Assembly (NCBI RefSeq): GCF_000422845.1
Contig: NZ_AUGV01000003.1
Span: 248,001 to 312,000 of the forward strand
Direction: 5' to 3'
Length of the DNA stretch: 64,000 nt
Source of the DNA: Oceanobacter kriegii DSM 6294
Lineage (GTDB): Bacteria > Pseudomonadota > Gammaproteobacteria > Pseudomonadales > Oceanobacteraceae
Shown piece after piece: positions 20,055-28,348 of this stretch; position 1 is the first letter of the stretch; each line of letters opens with the position of its first letter. Below the pieces are notes generated by a model. That model was not told where the DNA came from, made no database searches, and was given only the letters and a program-made list of their open reading frames with translations. The position numbers and the translations under genes are program-made.

Positions 20055-20876
20055 TCAGAAACGCTTGCCGCTGGTTGCCGCTTCGACGTATTCGCCCGTG
20101 AATGGCACTTCGGAAATACGCTCAACGGTTTCGTTGATCCAGGCTTCGTTTTTGGCGTTCAGTTCGGCGGTGGTCATGCCGGCGGATTCAAACGGTTCGC
20201 TGAACACCACTTTGATAACCCCCGGGGACTTCACCCAATGGGTGTTAGGCCAGTGATCACCGCTGTTGTGGGCCACCATAACCACCGGAGCGCCGCTTTT
20301 GCTGGCCAGCATGGCACCGCCTTTGGAAAATACCTTACGCTTGCCTGACGGGATTCTGGAGCCTTCCGGGAACACCAAGACATGCACACCGGCGCTGAGT
20401 CGCTCAGAGCCTTGCTGCACTACCTGTTTGAGGGCGTTGGCTTTCTTCGAGCGGTCGATAAAGATCGGTCGGATCATCCACAGCGCCCAGCCAAACAGCG
20501 GCAAATACGCCAGCTCTTTCTTCACCACCTGCACGTGCGGGTAGATGAGGGTGGGCAGCATAAAGGTTTCCCAGGTGCTCTGGTGCTTGCTCAGAATCAC
20601 GTGGCCACGGCCATCGCGAGGAATGTTCTCGGCACCTTCCACTTCGCAGCGAATGCCCGCAATCCAACGCAGGCCGAACATGCACATGCGGCAGTAGATG
20701 CCCATGATCCAGAAGTTACGGGCCTTCAGTGGCAGCAGCATGCCAATCAGCATGGAAGGGACAAACCAGAAGATGGTAACCAGCGCCAGCCAGATGTAGA
20801 ACAGCACGCTTCTCAGCTTGTGGCTGAACGGTTGGGATGCCGCGTTTTCAATCGCCGTTTGGCTGGTATTGCTCAT
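20055..20876 (-). CDS. PlsC-family 1-acyl-sn-glycerol-3-phosphate acyltransferase
   Basis: This 273-residue inner-membrane protein probably transfers an acyl chain in phospholipid synthesis. A hydrophobic N-terminal segment (SVLFYIWLALVTIFWFVPSMLIGMLLPL) is followed by the acyltransferase motif SKHQSTWETF, where the catalytic His-x4-acid uses Glu rather than Asp, and by FPEGSRIPSGK, the substrate-binding motif. Its position next to gmhB matches the PA0005-PA0006 pair of P. aeruginosa, where this gene was named lptA. The last 30 residues are soluble. AGGATTT precedes the ATG. Confidence 0.92.
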   Translation of the reverse strand: MSNTSQTAIENAASQPFSHKLRSVLFYIWLALVTIFWFVPSMLIGMLLPLKARNFWIMGIYCRMCMFGLRWIAGIRCEVEGAENIPRDGRGHVILSKHQSTWETFMLPTLIYPHVQVVKKELAYLPLFGWALWMIRPIFIDRSKKANALKQVVQQGSERLSAGVHVLVFPEGSRIPSGKRKVFSKGGAMLASKSGAPVVMVAHNSGDHWPNTHWVKSPGVIKVVFSEPFESAGMTTAELNAKNEAWINETVERISEVPFTGEYVEAATSGKRF

Positions 20877-21032
20877 AAATCCTGCACAGGCCTGTGTGAT
20901 GAAACGTTCAGGTGCGTTTATACCATTGCCTGAAAGTTTTGATTGTTACGTCATTTCCTATGACTGTTTCCGGCAGGGAACCGGAACGCCAGTTGTGACA
21001 GTACCCGAAAGCCCTTTGGCTTCCAATAGCAC

Positions 21033-21590
21033 TTAATGGGCACCGTCCAGCAGGAAGCGGGTGAACGCCGCCAGATCGTCGAATACCGGCGCTTCGAACA
21101 ACTGTTCGTGAGCGGCCAGCCTGGGCTCGGACTTGGCACCTTTACCGGTTCGTACCAGTGCGACCTTACAACCGGCCGCTGCACCTGCTTCCAGATCACG
21201 AATCGAGTCGCCAATCATCCACGCGCCTTCGGCGGAGTTGTCTAACGCCTGCTCGATCTGGTGAATCAGCCCCGGCAACGGCTTGCGGCAATCGCAGTGA
21301 TCATCCGGGCCATGTGGGCAAAACGCAATATGAGCAAATTCGCCACCTTCGGCGGCGGCCAGCGCAGTCATTTTGGCGTGCATGGCATCGAGGTCGGACG
21401 GCTGAAAATAGCCCCGCGCCAAACCGCTCTGGTTGGTCGCAATCGCCACCTGAAAACCTGCCTTGCACAATTGGCCAACCGCCGCTGCACTGCCGGGTAA
21501 CGGGATCCATTCATCAACGGATTTTACGTAAGCATCGGTGTCTTCGTTAAGAACGCCGTCGCGATCGAGGATGATCAGGGGGTTGGTCAT
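21033..21590 (-). CDS. gmhB: GmhB, D-glycero-D-manno-heptose 1,7-bisphosphate 7-phosphatase
   Basis: GmhB removes the 7-phosphate of heptose bisphosphate in the route to ADP-heptose for the lipopolysaccharide core. The 185-residue product is a HAD phosphatase with nucleophile motif ILDRDGVLNED, motif II ATNQSGLARG, the GmhB-specific zinc loop CPHGPDDHCDCRKP and the final acidic motif MIGDSIRDLEAG. The ATG at 21590 is preferred over an in-frame upstream GTG because the sequence then starts MTNPLIILDRDG as in relatives. Confidence 0.95.
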   Translation of the reverse strand: MTNPLIILDRDGVLNEDTDAYVKSVDEWIPLPGSAAAVGQLCKAGFQVAIATNQSGLARGYFQPSDLDAMHAKMTALAAAEGGEFAHIAFCPHGPDDHCDCRKPLPGLIHQIEQALDNSAEGAWMIGDSIRDLEAGAAAGCKVALVRTGKGAKSEPRLAAHEQLFEAPVFDDLAAFTRFLLDGAH

Positions 21591-21769
21591 GGTTTCCACT
21601 CACAAGGTCAATCGTGGCAGCAGCATAGCGGTTTGGGGATGATTTCCAAAACAGCGAAGCAAGCGCGTTCCAGTGGCTGAACTTGTGTTAGTCTCGCGCC
21701 ACTGCAGTAAGGCTCTGCGGTAGTAAGATCGCAGCGCCCGCTGCCTTTGATCAAAGGATTGTGAGTTAT

Positions 21770-22333
21770 ATGAAAAATATTTCCCTGCTTGCCACATTGG
21801 GTACCAGTACACTGCTGGTTGCTTGTTCTTCATCCCCGGAAATGATGGTCGATGGCGAGTCGATGCTCGATGCCAAAACGGTTTATACCCAGACCAACCT
21901 GCACCCGGACGTTGCACGTAAACGGCTGTTTTCAATCAACTATCAGCAAGACGGCCTGATCCCACGTTGTTCTGAAGTGGAACTGGTTGATGTGAATAGC
22001 AGCCAGCTGCTATTCAATTACGAAGGTCAGCGTTATCAATACGTTTTCCACAAGGCCAGTGGTGATTTTGATACAAACTTGAAGAAATACTTCGGTACTC
22101 GCTGCGACGACTCGGCATTGCAAGACCTGAGTGAAATCGACCGGAAAGGCCTCAAGAACGGACAGGTGTACGAGGGGATGAGCAAGAAGGGCGTGACCCT
22201 TGCGATTGGTTTCCCACCCCAGCATGTCACTCCATCATTGGAAAGCAATGTGTGGCGTTACTGGAACAGTCGCTTTAATACCTTTCTGGTGAACTTTGAT
22301 GAAAACGGCAAGGTAGAAAGCATCAAGGAGTAA
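21770..22333 (+). CDS. Predicted lipoprotein with a SmpA/BamE-like C-terminal region
   Basis: The 187-residue product starts MKNISLLATLGTSTLLVACSSS, with lipobox LVAC and Ser at +2, so outer-membrane anchoring is expected. The C-terminal part (GLKNGQVYEGMSKKGVTLAIGFPPQHVTPS, then NVWRYWNSRFNTFLVNFDENGKVESI) resembles the beta-alpha-beta module of SmpA/OmlA lipoproteins, but the paired domain is not certain. Two cysteines (PRCSE, TRCDD) may bond. The ATG at 21770 is chosen because the upstream GTG overlaps the AAGGA site. It lies next to gmhB, as a hypothetical gene does in P. aeruginosa. Confidence 0.8.
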   Translation: MKNISLLATLGTSTLLVACSSSPEMMVDGESMLDAKTVYTQTNLHPDVARKRLFSINYQQDGLIPRCSEVELVDVNSSQLLFNYEGQRYQYVFHKASGDFDTNLKKYFGTRCDDSALQDLSEIDRKGLKNGQVYEGMSKKGVTLAIGFPPQHVTPSLESNVWRYWNSRFNTFLVNFDENGKVESIKE

Positions 22334-22340
22334 CCTGATG

Positions 22341-22378
22341 ACCCGAAGATGTGACAGACAGCTTCGGGTTATTTTTTT
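22341..22378. terminator. Terminator between the lipoprotein gene and the APE cluster
   Basis: ACCCGAAG (22341-22348) pairs with CTTCGGGT (22362-22369), followed by TATTTTTTT on the plus strand. The 3' arm touches the stop codon of the minus-strand acyltransferase gene. Confidence 0.75.
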
Positions 22379-23343
22379 CCGGCGTTCTCCTGATCGTGCT
22401 CTGGTTTTTTCCAGAAATCGAAGAAATTAAACCACTGGTCTGGTTGATGTAACGCTTGGGTCTCCAGCCAGCTGGCATAGTCCTGGGCCGCTGTACGAAT
22501 CGCCTGTTGGCGATTTTTGCGGTCCAGTATCAGAGGCTCCCGATACGGTGTGAAGTCAGCTGCAAAGCGTTTGCCACGGCGTACACAGGACATGAAATGC
22601 ACCGGGCAGCGAAGGATAGAGGCCAATACAAATGGCCCTTCCGGCAACCAGGCAACGCGCTCCATGAATTCAATATCAACGCTGCGTTCGCGGTGCTGTA
22701 CCGAAGTACGGTCAGCAACAATCACAATGAATTCACCTTGCTGGATTTTATCCATCATGCGAATCGCAGTGTCCGGCCCAAATGATGTCACTTCGAACAG
22801 GTTAAGGCCTGAGTCAGGTGCTACCTTCTGCATCAGGTGATTGAATTTGGCTGCGTTGCGAGTGTGAACCACAGCATTGATGCGGAGGTTCGGTATTTCT
22901 TTACCGATCGCCCGGCATATTTCCATGTTGCCGTGGTGGGAAATCAGAATAACGCCGCCTTTACCGCTATTTACTGCACGCTTCATTACCTCGAAGTTGG
23001 CGAAGTCGATGTCTTTCTCGCGAATATCACCGGTCCAGGCCGAGACCTTGTCGAGTGCTGACAGGCCAAAATTGAGGAACTGTCTGAAAGGTCTGGGTTT
23101 CCATTCCGCCATGCCTCGCTTGCGACGCAAGTGGGCAGCTTGCTGTTGAAAGTCTTTGGCGGCTTGTCGCTGGGTACGGGCAAACAGATAGAAATAGCCG
23201 ATGATAAAACTCACCACCAGAGTAAAGACGGGCCTGCCAAGATACTTGTAGGTATATAGCAGGAAATTCAGCCCCAGTGACGTACCTTTTTCGTGCACTT
23301 CCGACCAGTGTTTATCGGTCTCGTTGATTTTTCGGTCGCTCAT
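22369..23343 (-). CDS. LpxL/HtrB-type acyltransferase of the APE cluster
   Basis: The 324-residue product is a lysophospholipid/lipid A-type acyltransferase with a membrane segment near residues 40-55 (PVFTLVVSFIIGYFYLF) and the catalytic motif ISHHGNMEICRAIG (His-x4-Glu). It should attach an acyl chain at the inner membrane, here presumably in building the lipid anchor of the polyene. Its ATG at 23343 overlaps the end of the upstream glycosyltransferase gene. In several APE clusters one protein (ApeJ-type) is recalled to combine glycosyltransferase and acyltransferase; here they seem to be two adjacent genes, which is an inference. Confidence 0.85.
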   Translation of the reverse strand: MSDRKINETDKHWSEVHEKGTSLGLNFLLYTYKYLGRPVFTLVVSFIIGYFYLFARTQRQAAKDFQQQAAHLRRKRGMAEWKPRPFRQFLNFGLSALDKVSAWTGDIREKDIDFANFEVMKRAVNSGKGGVILISHHGNMEICRAIGKEIPNLRINAVVHTRNAAKFNHLMQKVAPDSGLNLFEVTSFGPDTAIRMMDKIQQGEFIVIVADRTSVQHRERSVDIEFMERVAWLPEGPFVLASILRCPVHFMSCVRRGKRFAADFTPYREPLILDRKNRQQAIRTAAQDYASWLETQALHQPDQWFNFFDFWKKPEHDQENAGKK

Positions 23344-23347
23344 ACCG

Positions 23348-24082
23348 TTAACCGGCAAACTTGCGAGCCAGTAGCACCGGTGAGCGCCATAGCATGCCGA
23401 AGAAGAGTTTGGTGTGCATCCAGCTGATCATGACATTGTCGCGCCATACCTGAAAATTGGAGGTTCCACCTTCCGGATAAATAACCCTGGTCGGTATAAA
23501 AATCACCGGCACGTTGCGCCAGTAGAGGCGCACCATGATCTCCGTGTCGAAGTCCATACGTCGGCCAATGCGAACCCGGTCTGCGAGATCACAGAAGGAA
23601 GCGACCGGATAGATCCGGAAGCCACACATGGAGTCCGGGATATCCAGCGACAGCGTTTCGATCCAGACCCACACATGGGTGGCGTAACGGCCGTACAGGC
23701 GCGCTTTAGGCACCGAATCGTCATAGATCGGACGACCGCTGACTAGTGCCGTCGGGGTTTGCTGCGAAGCGCGCAGCATGGCAGGGATATCATCGAGATT
23801 GTGCTGACCATCGGCATCCACCTGTAAAGCATGGCTGTAACCTTGATCTTTGGCATGGCGTATACCGGCAATAACGGCTTCGCCTTTACCTGCGTTAGGT
23901 GACTGGTTCAGCAAGGTGACGTCTGCATATTGACCACAGACATTGCGAATACGGGCACCGTGTTCTGCAGCCGAGCCATCGTCAATCACTATGATGGGGA
24001 GACCGAAGCCCAGCAAGCCGTCAACGGTGGCCTGCAGGGTGGTTGAGTGGTTGTAACAGGGGATGATGAAGCAATAGGTCAC
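23348..24082 (-). CDS. Family 2 glycosyltransferase of the APE cluster
   Basis: The product begins TYCFIIPCYNHSTTL and has the GT-A motifs VIDDGSAAEHG and ALQVDADGQHNLDDIPAM, as in polyprenyl-phosphate sugar transferases. A GTG at 24082 with GGAG nine bases upstream gives a 244-residue protein with a normal GT2 start; an ATG at 24136 inside the carrier protein gene is the alternative. The nucleotide sugar and acceptor are unknown; attachment of a sugar to the polyene or its lipid anchor is the likely role. It lies between the carrier protein and acyltransferase genes in a three-gene unit. Confidence 0.87.
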   Translation of the reverse strand: MTYCFIIPCYNHSTTLQATVDGLLGFGLPIIVIDDGSAAEHGARIRNVCGQYADVTLLNQSPNAGKGEAVIAGIRHAKDQGYSHALQVDADGQHNLDDIPAMLRASQQTPTALVSGRPIYDDSVPKARLYGRYATHVWVWIETLSLDIPDSMCGFRIYPVASFCDLADRVRIGRRMDFDTEIMVRLYWRNVPVIFIPTRVIYPEGGTSNFQVWRDNVMISWMHTKLFFGMLWRSPVLLARKFAG

Positions 24083-24098
24083 GTCCGTGTGCTCCGAA

Positions 24099-24356
24099 TC
24101 AAGCGGCGCGTGCTTCAACCAGGGCAACCAGCGCATTTACAGATGCAAAGTGTTCGCGGTTTTCTTCAGAGTTATCTGTCAGGGCAATATTGAACGTCTT
24201 TTTGATTGCCACACCAAGCTCCAGTGCATCAATGGAATCCAGGCCCAGACCATCGCCAAACAGTGGCGCGTCACTGTCGATCTCATCCGGGGTAATGTCT
24301 TCCAGATTAAGAGAATCAATAATCAGTTGTTTGATCTGGAGGTCAAGGTTGCTCAC
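24099..24356 (-). CDS. Acyl carrier protein 1 of the APE cluster
   Basis: This 85-residue acidic protein carries the phosphopantetheine site GLGLDSIDALELG, with Ser41 as the attachment residue. A GTG start at 24356 is preceded by AAGGA. It is separated by 13 kb from the second carrier protein, although the two are usually adjacent (apeE-apeF) in APE clusters. It is probably loaded by the phosphopantetheinyl transferase at 39540 and holds starter or growing chains. It heads the short minus-strand unit with the glycosyltransferase and acyltransferase, and faces the flavoprotein gene across a divergent promoter region. Confidence 0.92.
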   Translation of the reverse strand: MSNLDLQIKQLIIDSLNLEDITPDEIDSDAPLFGDGLGLDSIDALELGVAIKKTFNIALTDNSEENREHFASVNALVALVEARAA

Positions 24357-24558
24357 CGGGGTTTTCCTTTTGTATGTCGTTGTTGCCTGCGCGTAATGGG
24401 CGCGTATTATCCACGCTCGATTTTGAAGATACCAGCGTCACAGAACTAATTAATGGATTAGTCATCATCAAGCTGGCCATTGACATGTAATATGCCAGCT
24501 TGACTACGTAGGGCCCGAACATGTGTTCGGACTGAAAGGAAATAAGGACGATCGATAC

Positions 24559-25800
24559 ATGCCCCACCCAGAAAAGTCGGCAGATGTAGTAATCATTGGC
24601 GCCGGGCCTTCCGGTGCCGTCGCCGGTACCTTGTTAAAGCGTAAGGGTTACAAGGTTACTATTCTTGAAAAACAAACCTTTCCGCGTTTTTCCATTGGTG
24701 AAAGCCTGCTGCCGCAATGCATGGAGTTTGTAGAGCAGGCTGGCATGCTGGAGGCTGTGCAGGCAGAACCGGCATTCCAGTTCAAAAATGGTGCGGCTTT
24801 CCGCTTTGCCAACGACTATAGCTTTTTCGATTTTCGGGAGAAGTTTTCACCGGGCCATGGCACCACCTTTCAGGTCCAGCGCGCCACCTTCGACAAGATT
24901 CTCGCTGACTCTGCCGCAAAACAAGGAGTGAGCATTCACTATCGCCATGAAATCCGTACCATCGAGAACTCCGACGACAGCGTCACCGTTCATGGCGTTG
25001 ATGGGGATGGCAAGGACTTCGCTGTAACAGCCCGCTTTCTGCTGGATGCTTCCGGCTTTGGCAGGGTCCTGCCGCGATTGCTGGATCTGGAAGCGCCATC
25101 CGGTTTTCCGGTACGCCAGTCTCTGTTTACTCATGTGATCGATAACATTGACTGCCAGCAGTTTGATCGTGAAAAAATTCTGATCACTGTTCACCCGCAG
25201 CATCGTGATGTTTGGTACTGGTTAATCCCATTTGCAAACAACAAGTGCTCATTGGGCGTGGTGGCGAAAGAGGCGTTTTTCGATCAATACCGTCACCTGG
25301 AATCTGAAGAGCGATTAAAGGCACTGGTTGCGGAAGACGAGCACCTGAGTCGTCTGCTTGCTAATGCTGAATACCCGGACCCCGTCAACGAGATTCACGG
25401 ATACAGCGCTAATGTGACGAGTCTTGTTGGGCCTGGATACGCTTTGCTGGGCAATGCCGGTGAATTCCTCGATCCGGTATTTTCATCCGGTGTCACCATC
25501 GCAATGAAGTCGGCATCGATGGCGGCTGATGTTCTGGATCGCCATTTACAAGGGAAGGCGGTAGATTGGCAAGCGGAATACGCCGAGCCATTGAAGCACG
25601 GTGTGGATGTGTTCCGTACCTTTGTCGAAGCCTGGTACGACGGTCGTTTTCAGGACGTCATTTTCTATCAGAACGGCAGTGAACAGATTCGCGCCATGAT
25701 CAGTTCAATTCTTGCTGGCTACGCCTGGGATCTGAATAACCCGTTTGTTAAACAGGCTGAGCGTCGTCTCAATACCATCGTTGAGATTTGTCGGGGCTGA
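24559..25800 (+). CDS. FAD-dependent oxidoreductase of the tryptophan-halogenase-like class
   Basis: The 413-residue flavoprotein has the dinucleotide motif VVIIGAGPSGAVAGTLL, then FPRFSIGESLLPQC, the GESLLP signature of halogenase-like flavoenzymes, and WYWLIP, close to the WxWxIP motif of flavin-dependent halogenases. Lys76 in FQFKNGAAF stands near the position of the catalytic lysine of known halogenases. It may therefore halogenate or oxidise the aryl head group, but ring hydroxylation or polyene desaturation are equally open. The ATG at 24559 has AAGGA upstream. It is the only plus-strand gene inside the main cluster and ends at a shared terminator with the ketosynthase gene. Confidence 0.85.
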   Translation: MPHPEKSADVVIIGAGPSGAVAGTLLKRKGYKVTILEKQTFPRFSIGESLLPQCMEFVEQAGMLEAVQAEPAFQFKNGAAFRFANDYSFFDFREKFSPGHGTTFQVQRATFDKILADSAAKQGVSIHYRHEIRTIENSDDSVTVHGVDGDGKDFAVTARFLLDASGFGRVLPRLLDLEAPSGFPVRQSLFTHVIDNIDCQQFDREKILITVHPQHRDVWYWLIPFANNKCSLGVVAKEAFFDQYRHLESEERLKALVAEDEHLSRLLANAEYPDPVNEIHGYSANVTSLVGPGYALLGNAGEFLDPVFSSGVTIAMKSASMAADVLDRHLQGKAVDWQAEYAEPLKHGVDVFRTFVEAWYDGRFQDVIFYQNGSEQIRAMISSILAGYAWDLNNPFVKQAERRLNTIVEICRG

Positions 25801-25856
25801 AGGTATGAATTGGCTGTGGCATGGCAGTGCGTGATTGCAGTAGCGCCAGTAGCGAT

Positions 25857-25900
25857 AAATAAAAAAGGGTAAGTGAATGGTCACTTACCCTTTTTTATTT
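25857..25900. terminator. Bidirectional terminator inside the APE cluster
   Basis: A perfect 20-base-pair stem (AAATAAAAAAGGGTAAGTGA and its complement) with loop ATGG separates the convergent flavoprotein and ketosynthase genes. Poly-A and poly-T sides suit both strands. Confidence 0.95.
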
Positions 25901-25919
25901 GGCTCATGAAACGGCTCGG

Positions 25920-27149
25920 TTATTCGCCTTTCCAGCGCTTCAGAATCAACGAAGTATTGATTCCACCGAAGGCGAAGTTGTTGCTCATGACATGAGCGGT
26001 TTCGATCTTGCGGGCCTCACCCATGATGTAGTCAAGGTCGGCGCAATCGCTGTCGGGGGTTTCCAGATTGGCGGTGGCGTGAAACCAGCCCTCGTTCATC
26101 ATATGTACTGAAACAATTGCCTCCAGTGCACCACAGGCACCCAGAGTATGGCCGGTGAAGCTCTTGAATGAGCTGATCGGCTTTTTGCCAACCACTTTGA
26201 AGGTTGCCTGGCTTTCAGCTACATCACCGCGGTCGGTTGCTGTGCCATGAGCACTGACGTAACCAATGTCATCGGCTGTCAGCCCGGCATCACGTAGCGA
26301 CATTTCCATCGCAATTTGCATTGTGGTGGCATTGGGTTGGGTAATATGAGCGCCGTCGGAATTGGTACCGAAGCCGACTATCTCAGCCAGAATAGTGGCC
26401 CCACGGGCACGGGCGGATTCCAGTTCTTCAAGAATCACGATGCCGGCACCCTCGCCAATCACCAAACCATCGCGATCCTTGTCGAACGGGCGTGGTGCCC
26501 GATCCGGGCGATCATTATTGGTACTGGTGGCGAACAGGGTATCGAACACCGCAGCCTGGGTTGCGCTCAGCTCTTCACAACCACCAGCGACCATCATTTG
26601 CTGGTGGCCATGTTTGATCGCTTCATAGGCGTAACCAATGCCCTGACTACCGGACGTACAGGCACTGGATGTGGTGATGACCCGGCCCTTGAGGCCGAAA
26701 TGAACACCAATATTGACCGGCGCGGTATGCGGCATCATGCGTACATAAGAGGTGGCGTTAAGACCGTTCACCGAGTGGTTGAACAGCATCTGGCCAAATT
26801 CACCGATAGCATCCGGGGTACCGGAAGACGAACCAACAGACACGCCCATGCGGCCGTCCTTGATGGATTCGTCATCCAGCAGGCCAGCCTGTTGCAGTGC
26901 CAACTCGGTCGCCCGTGTCGCCATGATCGACATGCGCCCCATGCTGCGGGTGGCCTTACGGCTGTAATGGGCTGGCTTTTCAAAGCAGTCGGCCGGACCA
27001 CCCAAGCGGGTGTTCAGACCTTCGTACTTGTCCCACTCCTCGATATATTGAATGCCCGTATTGAGCTGTTTGAGATTGCTGGCAATGGTTTCCCAGTCTT
27101 GCCCGATTGGCGAAATCGCCGCCATACCGGTAATCACCACACGACGCAT
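25920..27149 (-). CDS. apeR: Beta-ketoacyl-ACP synthase II-type, ApeR-like
   Basis: The 409-residue condensing enzyme has the full Cys-His-His triad: Cys164 in SSACTSGSQG, His301 in SAHGTATD and His334 in FTGHTLGACGA. It should catalyse decarboxylative condensation with malonyl-ACP during polyene elongation. The ATG at 27149 overlaps the stop of the ketoreductase gene (TGATG) and has GGAGGT eight bases upstream, showing tight coupling. By order and completeness it corresponds to ApeR, which is thought to act as a homodimer; the letter assignment is from memory. It is the last gene of the long minus-strand operon. Confidence 0.93.
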   Translation of the reverse strand: MRRVVITGMAAISPIGQDWETIASNLKQLNTGIQYIEEWDKYEGLNTRLGGPADCFEKPAHYSRKATRSMGRMSIMATRATELALQQAGLLDDESIKDGRMGVSVGSSSGTPDAIGEFGQMLFNHSVNGLNATSYVRMMPHTAPVNIGVHFGLKGRVITTSSACTSGSQGIGYAYEAIKHGHQQMMVAGGCEELSATQAAVFDTLFATSTNNDRPDRAPRPFDKDRDGLVIGEGAGIVILEELESARARGATILAEIVGFGTNSDGAHITQPNATTMQIAMEMSLRDAGLTADDIGYVSAHGTATDRGDVAESQATFKVVGKKPISSFKSFTGHTLGACGALEAIVSVHMMNEGWFHATANLETPDSDCADLDYIMGEARKIETAHVMSNNFAFGGINTSLILKRWKGE

Positions 27150-27880
27150 CAGCACATACCTCCATTCACTGAAATCACCTGACGAGTGACGTAGCCTGCG
27201 TCCTCTGACATCAGGAAACTGACCACTGCAGCGACTTCTTCCGGCTTGCCCATGCGTTTGGCTGGAATAATTTTCATCGCTTCATCGACAATGTGTTCAT
27301 CGATCATATCCGTATCAATCAGGCCAGGAGCGACACAGTTAACCGTAATATTGCGTTTGGCCAGTTCGACCGCCAGTGCCTTGCAGGCGCCGATCAGGCC
27401 AGCTTTGGAAGCGCTGTAGTTGACTTGACCACGGTTGCCGGTAACGCCAGAAACCGACGACATGGCAACGATACGGCCTGGTTTGCGACGGCGGATCATT
27501 GGCATGGTCAGCGGTTGCACTACGTTAAAGAAACCGTCCAGGTTGGTGTGAATCACCGAGTCCCACTCGTCATCGGTAAGCGCCGGAAAAGCATTGTCGC
27601 GGGTCAGGCCAGCATTGGCCACCACACCGTAGTAGGCACCGTGGGTTTCAACATCGCTTTCAAGGGTTGCGCGGGTGCTCTGACGGTCGGCGATATCAAA
27701 CTGCAGTACTCTGACAGTGCGGCCAAGGGCTTCGATCTCTGCCTGAACCTGTTCGGCTTCTTCGCGTTTGCTGCGGCAATGTACGACGATGTCAAAGCCT
27801 TCACGTGCTAGGCGCAGCGCGATGGCCTTGCCAATGCCACGGCTGGAGCCGGTTACGAGAACGGTTTTGGAATCAGACAT
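27149..27880 (-). CDS. apeQ: 3-ketoacyl-ACP reductase, FabG-type, ApeQ-like
   Basis: This 243-residue short-chain dehydrogenase reduces the 3-keto group after each condensation. The NADPH motif VTGSSRGIGKA is at residues 9-19, ANAG at 88-91 and the catalytic Ser142, Tyr155 and Lys159 in the YSASKAG context. The C-terminus ends VNGGMC. It lies between the dehydratase and second ketosynthase genes with gaps of three bases and minus one base, so the four genes are probably translated together. Confidence 0.95.
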   Translation of the reverse strand: MSDSKTVLVTGSSRGIGKAIALRLAREGFDIVVHCRSKREEAEQVQAEIEALGRTVRVLQFDIADRQSTRATLESDVETHGAYYGVVANAGLTRDNAFPALTDDEWDSVIHTNLDGFFNVVQPLTMPMIRRRKPGRIVAMSSVSGVTGNRGQVNYSASKAGLIGACKALAVELAKRNITVNCVAPGLIDTDMIDEHIVDEAMKIIPAKRMGKPEEVAAVVSFLMSEDAGYVTRQVISVNGGMC

Positions 27881-27883
27881 AAA

Positions 27884-28348
27884 TTATCCCTTGGCGGTTT
27901 CCATAAAAGCAGCTGCGTCAGGCGGCTGAAATACATTCAGGCGTGCTTGCTGCTGCTGGTCATCAAATGTGAGTGAACACTGGAACGAGCCCAGGCCGCT
28001 GTCGTCCTGCAGTTCCCGTTCAATGTGAATAATCAGTTCGGCTCCTTGCGGGAACACCGCACAGCTACTGCTGAACTTGCGGCTGCCGAGTAAAAAGCCA
28101 ACTTTGGGGTCGCCGCCAGTCCGCTTTTCACCGCAACCGGCCCAGGCAGCAACGGCTTGGGCCATGTATTCAATCCCGACCCAGGCAGGAACACCACCGT
28201 CGCGGAAGAACGTGGACTGTGGACCGATCACAACACGAGCAGTCAGGGTCTCTTCGCTGAAAGAAACCACCTCATCCAGCAAGCTCATATCGCCTGAATG
28301 CGGTACCAGTTCGTCTACCGGGTATGGGCAAGGAGTTTCAGTGGCCAT
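27884..28348 (-). CDS. apeP: Hotdog-fold 3-hydroxyacyl-ACP dehydratase-like protein, ApeP-like
   Basis: The 154-residue protein starts MATETPCPYPVDELVPHSGDMSLLDEVV and has VGIEYMAQAVAAWAGC, the helix of the thioester dehydratase hotdog fold. In the APE system a protein of this type is recalled to pair with a FabZ-like partner (ApeI) to make the active dehydratase, and the partner domain here is fused to the ligase at 35312. It has no GHFxxHP catalytic motif of its own; His21 in VPHSGDM may serve instead. Its start overlaps the upstream ketosynthase gene by 11 bases. Confidence 0.85.
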   Translation of the reverse strand: MATETPCPYPVDELVPHSGDMSLLDEVVSFSEETLTARVVIGPQSTFFRDGGVPAWVGIEYMAQAVAAWAGCGEKRTGGDPKVGFLLGSRKFSSSCAVFPQGAELIIHIERELQDDSGLGSFQCSLTFDDQQQQARLNVFQPPDAAAFMETAKG

